Below, piece after piece: positions 1 to 11,413 of a stretch of 64,000 nt of DNA (within the stretch, counting starts at the first letter, position 1; every line of letters starts with the position of its first letter). The stretch is from assembly GCA_963969595.1 (NCBI GenBank), contig OZ018408.1, positions 47,369,022-47,433,021 on the forward strand, read 5' to 3'. This DNA is from Neckera pumila. Lineage: Eukaryota; Streptophyta; Bryopsida; Hypnales; Neckeraceae. The notes under the pieces are model-generated. The model saw only the letters and a program-made list of their open reading frames with translations, was not told where the DNA came from and ran no database searches. A program made the position numbers and the translations under genes.

Positions 1-376
1 TTACTTATCGTTTGTTGGTCAAGTCATGCAAGCGACAGATTTTTGGACAGCTGTAAGTAGTGTGCTTGTAGCATGCTTTAAACACATTTTCTATTTTCCA
101 AACTTGAAACCGCAAAGACCAATTGAAGTTCGTTGATTAGGGTTTCAATGATGTTACCAGTTAAAAAATATTCAAATTATCTTCTATTCTCTCTTCTCTT
201 CTGGAATAACGTCTCTTGTTTTTGAAACTCAATGCCAGTTTTAGGCTTCATTTTTGGCAATTGTGATCTAGAGCTTGTTTAATAATCGCGTCTGTCTGCA
301 GCCCACCCACCTGGTGTAGACAGGGTTTTCTTCCATCAAGTGCATGCAAGGGGTTATGGCATTATTGTTTCAAATC
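1..376. other. Left edge, no complete exon recognised
   Basis: No coding exon can be supported here. The TIR exon of the TNL relic that follows should lie at or before this edge by comparison with its inverted paralogue at 29.8-33.7 kb, so this stretch is probably decayed 5' TNL sequence or flank. Confidence 0.4.
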
Positions 377-3300
377 AGTATCCCCTCTTTTATGGACTCT
401 CCGTTCATGATTTGGAGGATGCATCCAAGTGAAAGAAGTGGTTTCGGAAGTGGGAGACCTTGGCAAAGGCTGATCCAAAACAACAAATTGTAGTGCGTGA
501 TTGGAAGTATGCATTGGATGTTTTGGGTCTTTCAATGGTGTCCCGTATGATGCCATTTTGAAAGAGATTGTTGTTTACGAAGAGAAGATTGTTTCCTATG
601 TTTGCAAGTCCATTGGTACGGATAGGAAGTGGGACGATTCCCATGTGCAAGGGAAATCAAGTATTCATAAGGTAATGTTTATGGGGTTCAAGAGTTGTTT
701 CTTTAATGTCCAATCTAGCTTGATTTTAGGATATGAGATTATGGGCTTGATGTAGACTATTCTAATGATTGTGACAAGATTGTTGGTTTGTATTGTAGGA
801 AAGAATTTGATGACCTTTTTTTTTTGTTAATCTAGTGTGCTAGATTCGAAGGATTCCAATTGATTGGGTTGTTGTTTGGAGTTCCTTCATAGGTCATTGA
901 TGAGAAGATTGAAGGAATTGGAGTTTCAAGAAAATACAAAGTGAAAGTGGTTACCATATTTGGAGTTGGTGGTGTTGGCAAGACGACAACTTGCAAGACA
1001 ATGTGCAATGAATTGTCTAGCAAACATGAAGGGAGGGTTTGTCATATTGAGTTTCCAATTGTTCCTTTGAGTGATTCCAAAGAGTTGTTTCAACAAGTAT
1101 TGAGAGACTTGACAAGGAAAAACTTGGAGGTCATTCAACCAATGAATGAAGGAGAGGTGAGATATTTTGGTTTGTTTGTAAGTCCTTCAAGTCATGGAAG
1201 CTATTACTTTAGAAGAACTATGTTTTGGAGAGTTGATAGAGTGTAATTCCTTGTCCTCATTAGTTGCCTTGTTTTCTTTTTTAGAACTATGTGTTTGTTT
1301 TTGGAGTAGTTTTGAGTGTTTTTCTTGCAATATTGAAGGTGATGGGTCATGCATTTTTGTATGAGAGATTTCTTTTATTGAGATCATTGGAGTTCCATTT
1401 GAGTGCCTTATAGAATTTATGGTGACTTTGTTTACAGTGCAAGAACATTTTGCACAATAGTCTTCCTCAACAAAAAATCTTTTTGGCAATCGATAACATT
1501 TTAGACCACCATCAATCAATCCGTCAAGCCAAGTTGTTTTTGGAAACTCCATATCACATGGATAGTTTGGTGGTTGTGACGGCTCGCTCTGAAAGCGTTC
1601 TTGAGCTTTTGGAGCTAGATAGGAATGCGTGTTTTGAGATGCCAAATCTTGGAGAGAGAGATGCAGGAGAGAGAGATGCAGTTAATTTATTTTTGCAACA
1701 TGCAGCTGGTGGTAAACAATTTTTTGAAGATGAAGAGAAGCATGATATAATGACTTGCATTAGGAGGCGTTATTTCTCCAAGGGTAATGAAGAAGGGCAT
1801 CACTATCATCCATTGTCCTTGCAAGCTTTGGGATTGCAATTGGGTTGTCTTGGAGAGAATCCTTTTGATTGGGTGAAGAATTTGTGGAGGGTGAGGACTT
1901 TCAATTATTTTTCAGGTGGAAATCCTGTGTTTGACATTCTAAGGAGTAGTTTTGACATACTATCACCAAGCGACCAAACTTTGTTTATGGACGTGGGATG
2001 GTTTTATTGTGGGTATCTTGTTTTTGGTATTCCAATTGTTGATTGGTTGTGTGATGCGCACAAGCAAGATGAAGACCAATTAGCATCTCGGGTAGGAATA
2101 TGATTTCCATCTTTTACCATTTCCACATTCCAAGTTTTTGTCTTTTTATGAGCAGTACTTTTCCTATTCTCATAAGGTTGTCATCACACGAATATTGTTG
2201 CAAGTTGTATTTACCATTTGCTTTATGTTGGTTTTCTTGACGAAGAAGTTCCATTTAGAATGGTGGGCTTGATGGGGGTGTGAAGTGACTAGGAAGTTGT
2301 AATATAGACCAAATATATATGTCTTATGTGGTTGTTTTGGTTGTGTTGGAATGGTAGTTGGAGCACTTGAAGCGAAAATGCTTGTTGCTGGATGTGGATT
2401 TGAAATGTGGAAAAATTAGCATGTACGATCTGTATAAGGAGTTTGCAAAACTTGAAATGAATGGGTCTTTCAATGACTCCACCAACTTGAGGGAGCGGAA
2501 GTGGGTGAATATAATGAGCAAGGATCTAGCAGAACTTGAAAGTAAACCAGAGGCTGGGTGTTGGTTCAAGTTGATACGGCTTTCTATTTGTCAAAGCTCT
2601 TTGGGCCCCAAGAAGCATGGTGGAGTTGTTGGTGGGTTTGGAAGTATGGAGGGCATGAAATGAGATTATTTTTCCAATGTTGAGGTATTACAACTCTCCG
2701 GGTTGCATTTGGAATTTGGAGCTTTGAATTTGGAGGGCTTGGTGTGCTTAAGGGTTTTGCATCTACATTATTTACGCGAGATTGATAGAATTGAGGGCTT
2801 GGAAAATCTAAAGCACCTTACCTACTTCAGATGTTGGACTGTTGCAATACATTCTAGTAATGACAAACCTGCTCATATTGTGGGGCAACTTCCTTCATCC
2901 CTAAGAAGATTGGTCATTTGGAGAGGGGATGTGGTGTTGGGGTTGGACCTACTTGCACATTGCTCAAATTTATCCAAACTAAACCTCACCTATTTAAAAA
3001 TGGATTTGTTGGATCTAAGCAATTGTGGGTCCTTGGAACATGTAGATTTGCGGTGGATTCGGAAGTTGCGAACCTTGTTAGGACTTGCTATCAATCAGTC
3101 ATCCAACTTACAATTTCTTCTTATTTGTGGTTGTTATGATTTGGTTGATGTTCCAAGAATAGATCTTCTTGTGGGCTTGAAGAAATTACACATTAGTTGG
3201 TTCCCAAATTGTGAGATACCTAATCTGCTTGCTCTCACCAAATTGAAAGTCTTAAGGCTTGAGGGTGACCAAAGACTTGTGGTGCCTGCAAAGGATTGTT

Positions 3301-3852
3301 TTCCTTGCCAACTTCAAGAGCTTTGATGGTGCTTAAGACTATCAAGCAAGGGCTTGAATCTCCTTGGATTCAACGAATTGGAATTTTTGGACTTGAAAAA
3401 CAATGATGGATTGACATCCTTGGTAGAATTGGGAGATTTGCCTGCATTGCCCCACCTCGATTTTGAGTATTGTAGTGATTTGTTGCGATTGCTAGACTTG
3501 GGTATGTCTAGGAACCTCACAATACTCAACCTTGAGGGATGTATTGTCCTTGAGCTTCATGAGAAAGACATTTAGATGCTCTCTGAGTTGCCTTTGTTGC
3601 AGCTGGTGCCATTTTCAATAAAAAAAAATGATCTGAATAATGTGGACCAGAAGTTTAGGTTGGACTGTGCCCGAGGGAAGGTATCAAGAGCTCGGCCTCA
3701 TGATTGGCTATCTTACAACACAAGGGAATAGGAGGAGCAGGATTTGGGTACAGGTGGAATTCGACTTGGTGAATGGGTATGTCGTGTTAATGGAGATGGC
3801 ACGTGGTTGATGGACTCTTGTACCTCATTAGCTCCTTTGTGCAGCACTTTGT
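377..3852 (+). pseudogene. TIR-NB-ARC-LRR (TNL) resistance gene relic
   Basis: Decayed intracellular immune receptor of the TNL class. TIR/linker remnant 377-676 (frame ends KWDDSHVQGKS), P-loop exon 893-1156 (GVGGVGKTTT), NB-ARC exon 1438-2091 with kinase-2-like FLAIDN, RNBS-B-like VVVTARS, and an LRR exon from 2358. All internal exons have GT/AG borders and phase 0, matching the inverted paralogue at 29842-33742. The MHD site, MYDLY, departs from canonical MHDL. Disabling changes: TGA at 430, a 1-nt deletion near 525 that shifts frame, TGA at 2661, TGA at 3324, TAG at 3573 and TAG at 3729. The first two break the linker and the rest break the LRR exon. LRR content is clear (repeats such as LDLSNCGSLEHVDL). 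Family and pseudogene status are well supported; the 5' limit is not visible. Confidence 0.85.
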
Positions 3853-4579
3853 GAAAAGAACTGTGGTTGTGTAGTTGAAGATGATGGACGAGAGGGAGTT
3901 GTCGATTTCAAAGTGAAGGTTTTTTTTTACCATTTCAAGTTTCTTGAGCTAATTTGGGGTTGCAAGTGGCTGACAGTGTTGGGAATTGTGGTTGCCACTT
4001 GATTTGAACCATAATTGTCAAGGATGGACTTCGTGATCTTTGCTCGAAAGTCTTAAGTGTGGACTCTTCCAATTTTGTTATTCCTCTAGGCGAGATGGAC
4101 TTGGTGTGGTTGCAACATTATTCTGTGTAACCTCACTCAGTTTCTTGGCCTAATATTCTGTATTTCCATCCATTTGTTTACATTGTTTTATATCTAGTGG
4201 ATCCTATGCAATTTGTGGACATCATATTTACATAAGTGATTGGCCCATTTCATTTCTCAGCAAATTATTTGCAACACAGAGCGTTTTAGCATTGATGAAC
4301 ACTAGTGTGGGTCACTAGTTGAAAGATGGCGCAAGCAGTTCACTTCCGTTGAGTTTTGGCGGTACTCATAGTGACTTGACTACCGTGTCTAGAGTTGGAA
4401 TCACTGTACTCTCCTTTTTTGTGAGCACACTATCGACTATGCACTTGTGAAAATGATCATGTTTGACACTTCTGTTTTAGAATTGGGTGAAGGCATGATT
4501 CTCAAAAATGATAATAGGTTACTTCGATTATCATTGATCATTTTTTGGTGGCAAGCTATTGATAAATATTAGAATTCCT
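3853..4579. other. 3' flank of TNL relic
   Basis: No gene. Around 3960-4060 the sequence still resembles the reverse complement of about 29450-29560, so the TNL duplication extends past the coding region. Beyond about 4150 I see nothing recognisable. Confidence 0.45.
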
Positions 4580-4771
4580 TTAATCACGCAATTTCAAATA
4601 TTGCACATACAAGACTGCTTTTGAATGCGAGCATGGCGGCCAGACTGGGAAACGGAGTGCTAGCCAACCATTGCCGACCTCGAAGTTCTTCTCATCTTCC
4701 CAATCGTCTTTGTTGTAGTCTTGTGCACCAACTCCAAGTAGCAAGATAGCAACACCTAATGAAAGAGACAT
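4580..4771 (-). CDS. Possible secreted-protein fragment, unknown
   Basis: Open frame of 63 residues starting at an ATG. It opens with MSLSLGVAILLLGVGAQ, which looks like a signal peptide, and continues with an acidic stretch (DYNKDDWEDEKNFE) and a Trp-rich part (WLALRFPVW). Its base composition is less AT-rich than its surroundings. I do not recognise a family. It could be the first exon of a small secreted protein or a chance frame in old coding sequence; no downstream exon was found. Confidence 0.2.
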   Translation of the reverse strand: MSLSLGVAILLLGVGAQDYNKDDWEDEKNFEVGNGWLALRFPVWPPCSHSKAVLYVQYLKLRD

Positions 4772-5077
4772 ATTCTATTCTCCAACATCTAAAAATTGGC
4801 CATGAATGAACACTTCCAAGTTTTTCAAAACCACCACAACCAGTGAAGTGAGGAGTTTTTTGAAGCAACAATTGAAAATTGTGACATTTTGTACTTCAAC
4901 GGTGTCCATTTAAGGTGAATCTAGTGTTTTGAATAGGCTACCTAATGTCTTCAATTTTGAAAATTACGACATTATTGAAAATTTACAAAACCACTTGGGT
5001 GGTTGCATTTCTCAAGTTTGTTAATAACTTCATTAATTTTTATTTAAGGGAGTTGGACAAGAAACAGTGTCTGTTTT

Positions 5078-5269
5078 CACTAGTAGAAAATGCAGAAATT
5101 TTGACAGAATTCTGTTGATTCGGACACGTTGTCCCGGTCATTCTTTTGTTGATTCCAACATAAATCCATTAATTTAAATAGATTTCTGTTGATATCACCA
5201 AAACAGTGACCGGGACAACGCGTCCAAATCAATAGAATTCCGTCATAATTTCTGCGTTTTTTACTAGTG
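5078..5269. mobile_element. CACTA-type foldback MITE, 192 bp
   Basis: Begins CACTAGTAGAAAA and ends with the imperfect reverse complement. The two arms pair over about 60 bases (core GACCGGGACAACG). A 3-bp TTT lies on each side (5075-5077 and 5270-5272), as expected for CACTA elements. No coding capacity. Confidence 0.8.
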
Positions 5270-5272
5270 TTT

Positions 5273-6966
5273 AAATGTTGCTACCTTTGTTGAAGTCTCT
5301 TTCCAACTACACGTAGCAAATTCATGAACAACATTGATTCATAAGCTATTATCTGAAGTGCATTGTCCTGGAAGGTGCTTGGAATGACAAGACCCATGAT
5401 AGTGAACCCAACGTCCCTTTGTCAGTTGTAGGGGGTAGCTGCAGTATGTGACAGTCACAGACCATGTCCAAAATATTGGTGAATTTCCAAATTTCTGGGT
5501 GCTTATTTTGGACTTCAGGACTGAGGTTGTGTGCAGTGAATACGGAATTGGGACGGGATTTTTTCATGGGGCACACAATCTTCTCGTAGTTTATTTTCAC
5601 AAGATTTTTGAAGCTAATCGGATGCTTGCAGCTGGTTTTTGTCCTTCTTTAGTACAAATATCTTACTCCGTCTTTGATGGATTGATTTCATCATTTTCTA
5701 TGAATCTTGTATACTTCTTATTTGTCTCATCTCTTCTCACGGCAGATATTTAGGAGCTCTCTATCTCATTTGGCCGTTGTGTGCTGTCGTTACATAAGTA
5801 ATTATTTCCTGCACCCACGGTTAGCGTGAGAGTTTCAGGGACCATTGGATCAATCACGGTGATGGCCGTGCATAATGTAAGGGCCTCTTCACACTATGGC
5901 CGTCCAAGTCGAGAGGCCATGGAACTCTGCAGTATGATTGGATAACTCATTTATTTAATTAGAGACTTGTACTATTGGGACTAAGAGATTAGAGTGTACA
6001 AAGCAAACAATCAAGCCGCTCCAATGTATGGGATTGCATTGTAGTAAATAATGTGAATTATTGGCAACAAATAGATTGTGTACCCCTAAATGTCCAAGGC
6101 ATTTTTGGGTTTTAAAACATCATTGCTTTTGAAGTGTTATAGGTCTAAATGTCACTAAAGTATTGGAATTCAACCATACAATCTTGCAGTGTACATGTTG
6201 TAGATGACGTGAATCAAATTTGGAATCATTTGGCTACATAGATTGCAAGATTATAATGTTTTAGTATTGAGAAAGTATGCTAAAATTTTCCTAATTACAC
6301 ATTTGGAGGTGAAATTTGATTTCTAAACCTACACAAATGACAAAAAATTAATCTTCAAAGTGCTTCAAAACCAATATAGACACACATTGGTGAAAGAAAA
6401 TACCATTCAATTGACTCATTATGTCCGCAAAATGGCTTTGAAATGTCCAAAAATAATAAGAAAATTGCAAAAACACATCTAAGGATGAACCTCCTACTAA
6501 AATGCTTCTCAATCATTCATATCTTTTTGGATTGATATGAAATTTAACCACACTAATTAGACTAGTATGCACAACTTCTCTACTAAAAATTATTCAAGAC
6601 AGACACTATATGAAGAATAAACAAATTGCCAAAGTTCACTATAATCTAAAAATGTCCGGATTTTGAACTTCAAATTGATCTCAAACATTCAAAACAACTT
6701 GGATTGACATAAAACTTTTAGCACAATAACTAGACTTCAAGGAGAGCATAAATCAATAAATTTTTAATAAAAATGAACATTGGATGAAGGAAATACAAGC
6801 CTCCAAAACTATAGCCATCAAAATCCAATGTGGTGAACTCAAATTGAATCCATGAACTTTAAACCCAAATATTGCATTCACCAAGTCAATACTCACAATT
6901 CTAAGTTGATTTGACCATAAAAGGATGAGACCTATTACCAAGGTGCTTTACCAAAAATGATCCGGT
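5273..6966. other. No gene; one half element end
   Basis: No convincing coding sequence. At about 6080 there is a single terminus, CCCCTAAATGTCCAAGGC, like that of the 20793-21396 TTAA element, but its other end was not found; it may have been lost. The rest is AT-rich with nothing recognised. Confidence 0.4.
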
Positions 6967-7548
6967 TTAACCTTTAAAGGACCAATATGCGTTTCTTGGC
7001 TACATAGAAATTTTGGGCAGATACATGTGACTAGATATTTCTACATTCTTGGCCCAAATTTTAATAGAATACCACAACAAATTTTTTCACTTCCTAGGCA
7101 TCAGTCAAATTGTAGAAATTTACAATTTAGTCTAATAATATCCTAATATGTTCCTTTTTTTCCTAGTCGGGCAATCCAGGCAGATTAGAAAAAATCACTT
7201 TTTTCAAAAACAAAATTTGAAATTAATTTTCTAGAGTTATATATACATAGAGAGCTTTAATCATTCCATTTTGATCAATGAGGATCTTTGTTTGCAAGCA
7301 ATTATGGATTCTTTGTTCTAAAATAAACTTTGAAGTCCTTTATCTTATTCAATTTTCAATATTTTTTGAAAAAAATAAAATCAAAGGATGTATATTATTG
7401 AATACAACATTGCAACCATTGGGTTTGACAATTTTCAATTCCATAATTAAATTCTTAACAATTTTATATTGTTTTAAATACTTGTTCTAAAAGTGGCAAT
7501 TTTTGAGCATTTTTGGTGAAAACATAGTCATAGAACTTTAGGGGTTAA
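6967..7548 (+). mobile_element. TTAA-flanked piggyBac-like MITE, group B, deleted copy
   Basis: TTAA at both ends (6967-6970 and 7545-7548). The left end CCTTTAAAGGACCAATATGC and right end CTTTAGGGG match the group B copies at 12999 and 15840, but this copy is 582 bp rather than about 930 bp, so it lacks an internal portion. Confidence 0.7.
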
Positions 7549-8054
7549 GAACCAATTGGTGCATTCTTGATCTCTAAATTAATCTTGAAAGTTCTTACCT
7601 CCCCGTCCTTCTCCAAGGTTGAATGAATAAGTCAGTGTCTTCAAGCAATCAGCGGCCCTGATCCACTGAGTAGGAAAGCTAATTTGACAGCAGAATCTCC
7701 ATTTCAATCACACGAGGGGTCATTGCAGGACAATTAGAAAAGCAAGCAACACTTCATTTGCGGAGAAAATTCTTAGCAACACAAATAGTGAAAAGATAAG
7801 ACAGGACATGTAATTTTAATTACAGATATTAAGAGTGGTATAAGCAAGGGTCTAATAAATGAATTCGATACATTAAATATACGGGAAATATGTTTCATTG
7901 CAACTACGATAGCAGCACATCCCATGCACACCTCTTTCCAAAGCTTTCCAAGCACTGATTTTAAGTAAACTTAACAGTGTTTTAAGTAGTTCAACATATT
8001 TAGAAAGCACATTATCAGTCACTGCATAGTAAGCACATTGATCTTGTTTACAAA
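7549..8054. other. No gene recognised
   Basis: AT-rich sequence between a transposon and the F-box 3' region. No coding or repeat structure stood out. Confidence 0.4.
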
Positions 8055-8742
8055 ACCTCAGATATGCAACCTGAAGGCAAATTGAATATTATTCGTTTTC
8101 TTAGGCACATGTGATCAGTACATCAAATATCTCATAACTAAGGTGCCACTAAGGGTAACGCTTGGTCACCCATTTTCACATCAATCCTGTACAAAATTGG
8201 CTGTCCTTGTCACAGCCAACAGGACATGATGGTTGACATGAAGGGAAGTTCTCTCAATTCTACAAACGTGGTTATGATGGTGGCACGCTCAAACTAAGTG
8301 TCACAGAGTTCCCATGAAGTTCTCAGACATATAACCTGAATGCAAATTGCATTCTACTCTAACCACCGGTTTTCAGAGCCACGTATGAGGAGTACCTGAT
8401 CATTAAGTTGCCAGCCAGGGTAATGCTTGATCACCCATTTTCACATTAGTCCTACACAAAAACTTGGCTATCTTGGCTATAGCAAGCAGGACATGAAGTT
8501 GGCATGAAGAAGAGTATTCTCAATTCAACAAATGCCAGTCACTTATCAGTAGGTTACGAAAATGGCATGCTCAAACTGAAGGGCACAGATTTCCCATAGG
8601 CTAATGCTTGATCACCCATTTTCACATCAATCCTCTACAAATGTGGCTGTCCTTGTCAAAAAAACACCAGCAAACAGGACATGATGTTAGCGTGATGAAG
8701 AGTTCTCTCAATTCAACAAATATCAGAAACGTACCAGTAGGG
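8055..8742 (-). repeat. Tandem partial copies of the F-box gene 3' end
   Basis: Two extra copies of the last codons and 3' UTR of the F-box gene lie directly downstream. The gene ends AVTLSLSMPPS then TAA at 8743-8745. A second copy reads SVPFSLSMPFS then TAA at 8554-8556, and a third reads NSVTLSLSVPPS then TAA at 8272-8274. Stop-to-stop spacing is 189 and 282 bp. Shared 3' UTR words include TGATCACCCATTTTCACAT and ACAGGACATGA. The reading frame and stop codon are kept in each copy. Confidence 0.85.
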
Positions 8743-10029
8743 TTACGACGGTGGCATGCTCAAACTAAGCGTCACAGCGTTTCCATAAAGCCCGGCATCC
8801 TCATCCAGGGGATCGAAATTCTGCACCAGCTGCTTATTGACCCGCATATGCTCCCACGAATTGTCCATCAAATTATACGTCACGGATCTTCCCCTAAAAG
8901 ACGACACCACAATGGAATCCCCACACCCGATCGACAAGAAGCTCGCATTGCGTCCAATCCGGTCATGATACGGACTCCACATATCAATATACGGCGCCTG
9001 CACCACAAGCTCCTCGAAGAGTTTGCTCGGCATATGCGTCACGGTCACACACTTCTTCTCCTTGAGATCAATCTCCACAACACTGAAGCTCCCCGCCCAC
9101 GCCCGAACAAAGAACAATCTCCCTAAACTCACCACGAGCTGCGGAATTCGAGAATTCAGCAGCTTCTCCACCACCACGCTCCACGTGTTTCCCGAGAACG
9201 ACCACAAACTATGCCGCAAATTCGACGAGTCCCAAAACAGAATGTAAAGCGTGTCCTTCATGATCACCCCTGAGCTAGGGTTTAGGTTTTGCGGCGGATC
9301 GGGGAGGTGCAGCCACATCTTGACGGTGGAGTCGTAGACGTGCATTCGTTGCCTCGTGGGATGCACTTCTTCCAGGAAAAAGATGCGGTAACTCGCCATG
9401 TCGGCGGCGACCGACATAAGCACAACAGGGTTATGTGCACCAACGTCCAAATCAAAGAACCCATAAAACGGCAACTCACAAGCTTGCTTCGTCACGGGAT
9501 TGCAAACAAAAAGCGCATGCTCTTCCAACCCCATGGTGCTCCACAAAACACAAAACAAGCCTCGATCAGCGGCGATCGTACTGCGTTGGAACCCACTCCG
9601 GAACCGATCCATCATCTCCACTTCCTTGAGAAGAAACCCGTCGCTCAAGTAGAAGTATTTCTTGCTCACACTGTCGAAAAGCTCCCAACCCATCTCGGCG
9701 TCCGTAACAGTGTCCGGCATGACGAACGCGTACAATCGCAGGGGACGCACTTGAGCGGCAAACACAGAAGTAGAGAATAAAGCCTTCCATTTCTTGCACA
9801 CCACACGAAACTGACACAGAGTAGGCACGGGGAGAAACGACAGGACACGTTCGAGAATCTCAGAGGGGAGGGACTGCCATAAGTCCGCCAGCAATGGAGA
9901 CTGGTAAGGAGACTCCATGAATCCTCGCCCAATTGCGGGACGAAAAACTGCACGGGAAGGGCAAGGGACAAGACAAGAAGAGAAGAGAAAAGTGCGAGAG
10001 TTAATGGATTTTCGCCATCCTTGGGGCAC
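8743..10029 (-). CDS. F-box/kelch-type protein, SCF substrate receptor
   Basis: Intronless 428-residue protein. The F-box lies at about residues 48-90 (LWQSLPSEILERVLSFLPV, then RVVCKKWKALF), which in this family binds the SKP1 subunit of SCF ubiquitin ligases. The C-terminal two thirds form a beta-propeller-like region with kelch/galactose-oxidase signatures (YDSTVKMWLHLPDPP, WSFSGNTWSVVVE, YNLMDNSWEHM). It resembles plant F-box/kelch proteins of the At5g15710 kind, whose target I cannot infer. The start is uncertain: a second ATG at 9918 gives MESPYQSPLLADLWQSLP, ten residues before the F-box, and may be the true start, because residues 1-37 show no conserved feature. The 3' end is partially duplicated downstream (8055-8742). 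No disruption seen. Confidence 0.9.
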   Translation of the reverse strand: MPQGWRKSINSRTFLFSSCLVPCPSRAVFRPAIGRGFMESPYQSPLLADLWQSLPSEILERVLSFLPVPTLCQFRVVCKKWKALFSTSVFAAQVRPLRLYAFVMPDTVTDAEMGWELFDSVSKKYFYLSDGFLLKEVEMMDRFRSGFQRSTIAADRGLFCVLWSTMGLEEHALFVCNPVTKQACELPFYGFFDLDVGAHNPVVLMSVAADMASYRIFFLEEVHPTRQRMHVYDSTVKMWLHLPDPPQNLNPSSGVIMKDTLYILFWDSSNLRHSLWSFSGNTWSVVVEKLLNSRIPQLVVSLGRLFFVRAWAGSFSVVEIDLKEKKCVTVTHMPSKLFEELVVQAPYIDMWSPYHDRIGRNASFLSIGCGDSIVVSSFRGRSVTYNLMDNSWEHMRVNKQLVQNFDPLDEDAGLYGNAVTLSLSMPPS

Positions 10030-10149
10030 GACGTCGCCTTGCGTCTGCGCCGTCTTCTCAAAGGACGAGCTATGGCGAAGAGCACTGCGAGGGAATCAAT
10101 TCTTCGACGACGGACTGACGGAGGGAAATTATACGAAAGGGGAAGCAAG

Positions 10150-10245
10150 ACAGGACGAGTATGTTGGCAGGCGGGAGAGAGAGAAAGAAAGAGGAAAAAG
10201 AAAAAAAAAAGAGAAAGGAAAAAAAAAGAAAGAGACGGCGCCAGA
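10150..10245 (-). promoter_or_regulatory. Pyrimidine-rich 5' leader of the F-box gene
   Basis: Read on the gene's strand, about 10150-10245 is a nearly uninterrupted CT tract upstream of the start codon. CT-rich tracts are common near plant transcription starts and in 5' UTRs. The exact start site is not visible. Confidence 0.45.
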
Positions 10246-10371
10246 TGGTCACATGCAAGCCCGTTCTGGAAAAGAATTATGAAAAGGGAGCCCCTTCTCT
10301 TTCTTGTGAAAATTCGTAGCCACTATGATATGTGTTAGGGCCGCTTTACATACATTCATTTAACAGGGGTA

Positions 10372-11296
10372 TTAACCCCTAAAGGACCATTGTCCGTTCG
10401 GGGGACAAATGGGATTTCAGGTAGGTACCTACGGGTTGAAACTTTCTCTTGATTTTCTAAAACTTTTTTTGAATGTGAAGAATTGAGAGAGGTATGTGGC
10501 GGAAAAATAAATTTGAAGTCGGACCTTTGAGCGAGAAGTTATGCCATTTCTTAGAATGCATGGGGACGGGAGGCAACAAAAAAAATTTGTAAAATTTTGA
10601 ATTTTTTTTAAGAATATTTTTTCTCATAGATTGTATTTTTGTCTATCTAGAAAGCTTTGATTCATTTCATTTGGACTTGTTCTGAAGAAGTTATGGACAT
10701 TCTTGTTTTTCAAACAGTTAGAGCATCTTCTTGAAAAAAATAATTTGTAGGATTCATTTCAAAATGCAATTTTTGTGATTTTTTAATTTTTTTTTTGTAA
10801 TGGTTTAGTTTGTTTGCTAGAAAAATCCCACCATTGGGATTAGTGCATTTTAATTCCATCTAAAATATATGAATATTTTAGATGTCCTCCTATCTTGTAC
10901 CTACTTCTATTTAACAACCTTTTTAAGAATGATAATTAAGTTTTTTTGAATATTTTTTTTTCCCCTAGACTCTCAACTCAATTCTCCACTATAAAGATTT
11001 AAAGCTCAAAACGCTGTAGTGCAAAAATTTTAAGTTAAAAATTTTTAAAGTCAAAAAATCTGGTCCCGCAATGTGTTGAAAAACTTGTTTTTTCCACTTT
11101 GAATGCAGATATCTTGCAATCTGTGCGGTCAAAAATTATGCATTTTTTTCCATACATTCCCATACTAGTTAGGTATAAGATCCTACGATTAGATGTGCAA
11201 AAAAAACAATTTTTAAATTTTTTTACTCTTTGCTTTAGAAATGGCAGTTTTGAGAGTTTTTTGGCAGAATAAAGACTTTGGTCCTTTAGGGGTTAA
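10372..11296 (-). mobile_element. TTAA-flanked piggyBac-like MITE, group A, 925 bp
   Basis: TTAA at 10372 and 11293. Left terminus CCCCTAAAGGACCATTGTCC, right terminus the complement of CCCCTAAAGGACCAAAG. The interior has no long open frame. It contains the group A core with CACCATTGGGATTAG, found in most copies of this group. Confidence 0.85.
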
Positions 11297-11413
11297 AGGG
11301 ACCCATACTAATTAGTCAATATTCCACACTACATAAATATATATCGGGGTTGTACATCTTGTCTCAAATATGTACCATTTCTAAAGAAAGGTCCCTTTAA
11401 TTATTTGATCCCT
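11297..11413. other. Spacer between two tandem TTAA elements
   Basis: 117 bp between two same-orientation copies. No feature seen. Confidence 0.4.

Noticed and set aside
1187..1645. 152-codon minus-strand frame in the left TNL relic
   Set aside because: Antisense to the NB-ARC exon and the intron; no family signal.
9289..9780. 163-codon plus-strand frame opposite the F-box gene
   Set aside because: Antisense shadow of a well-supported coding exon with no domain of its own.
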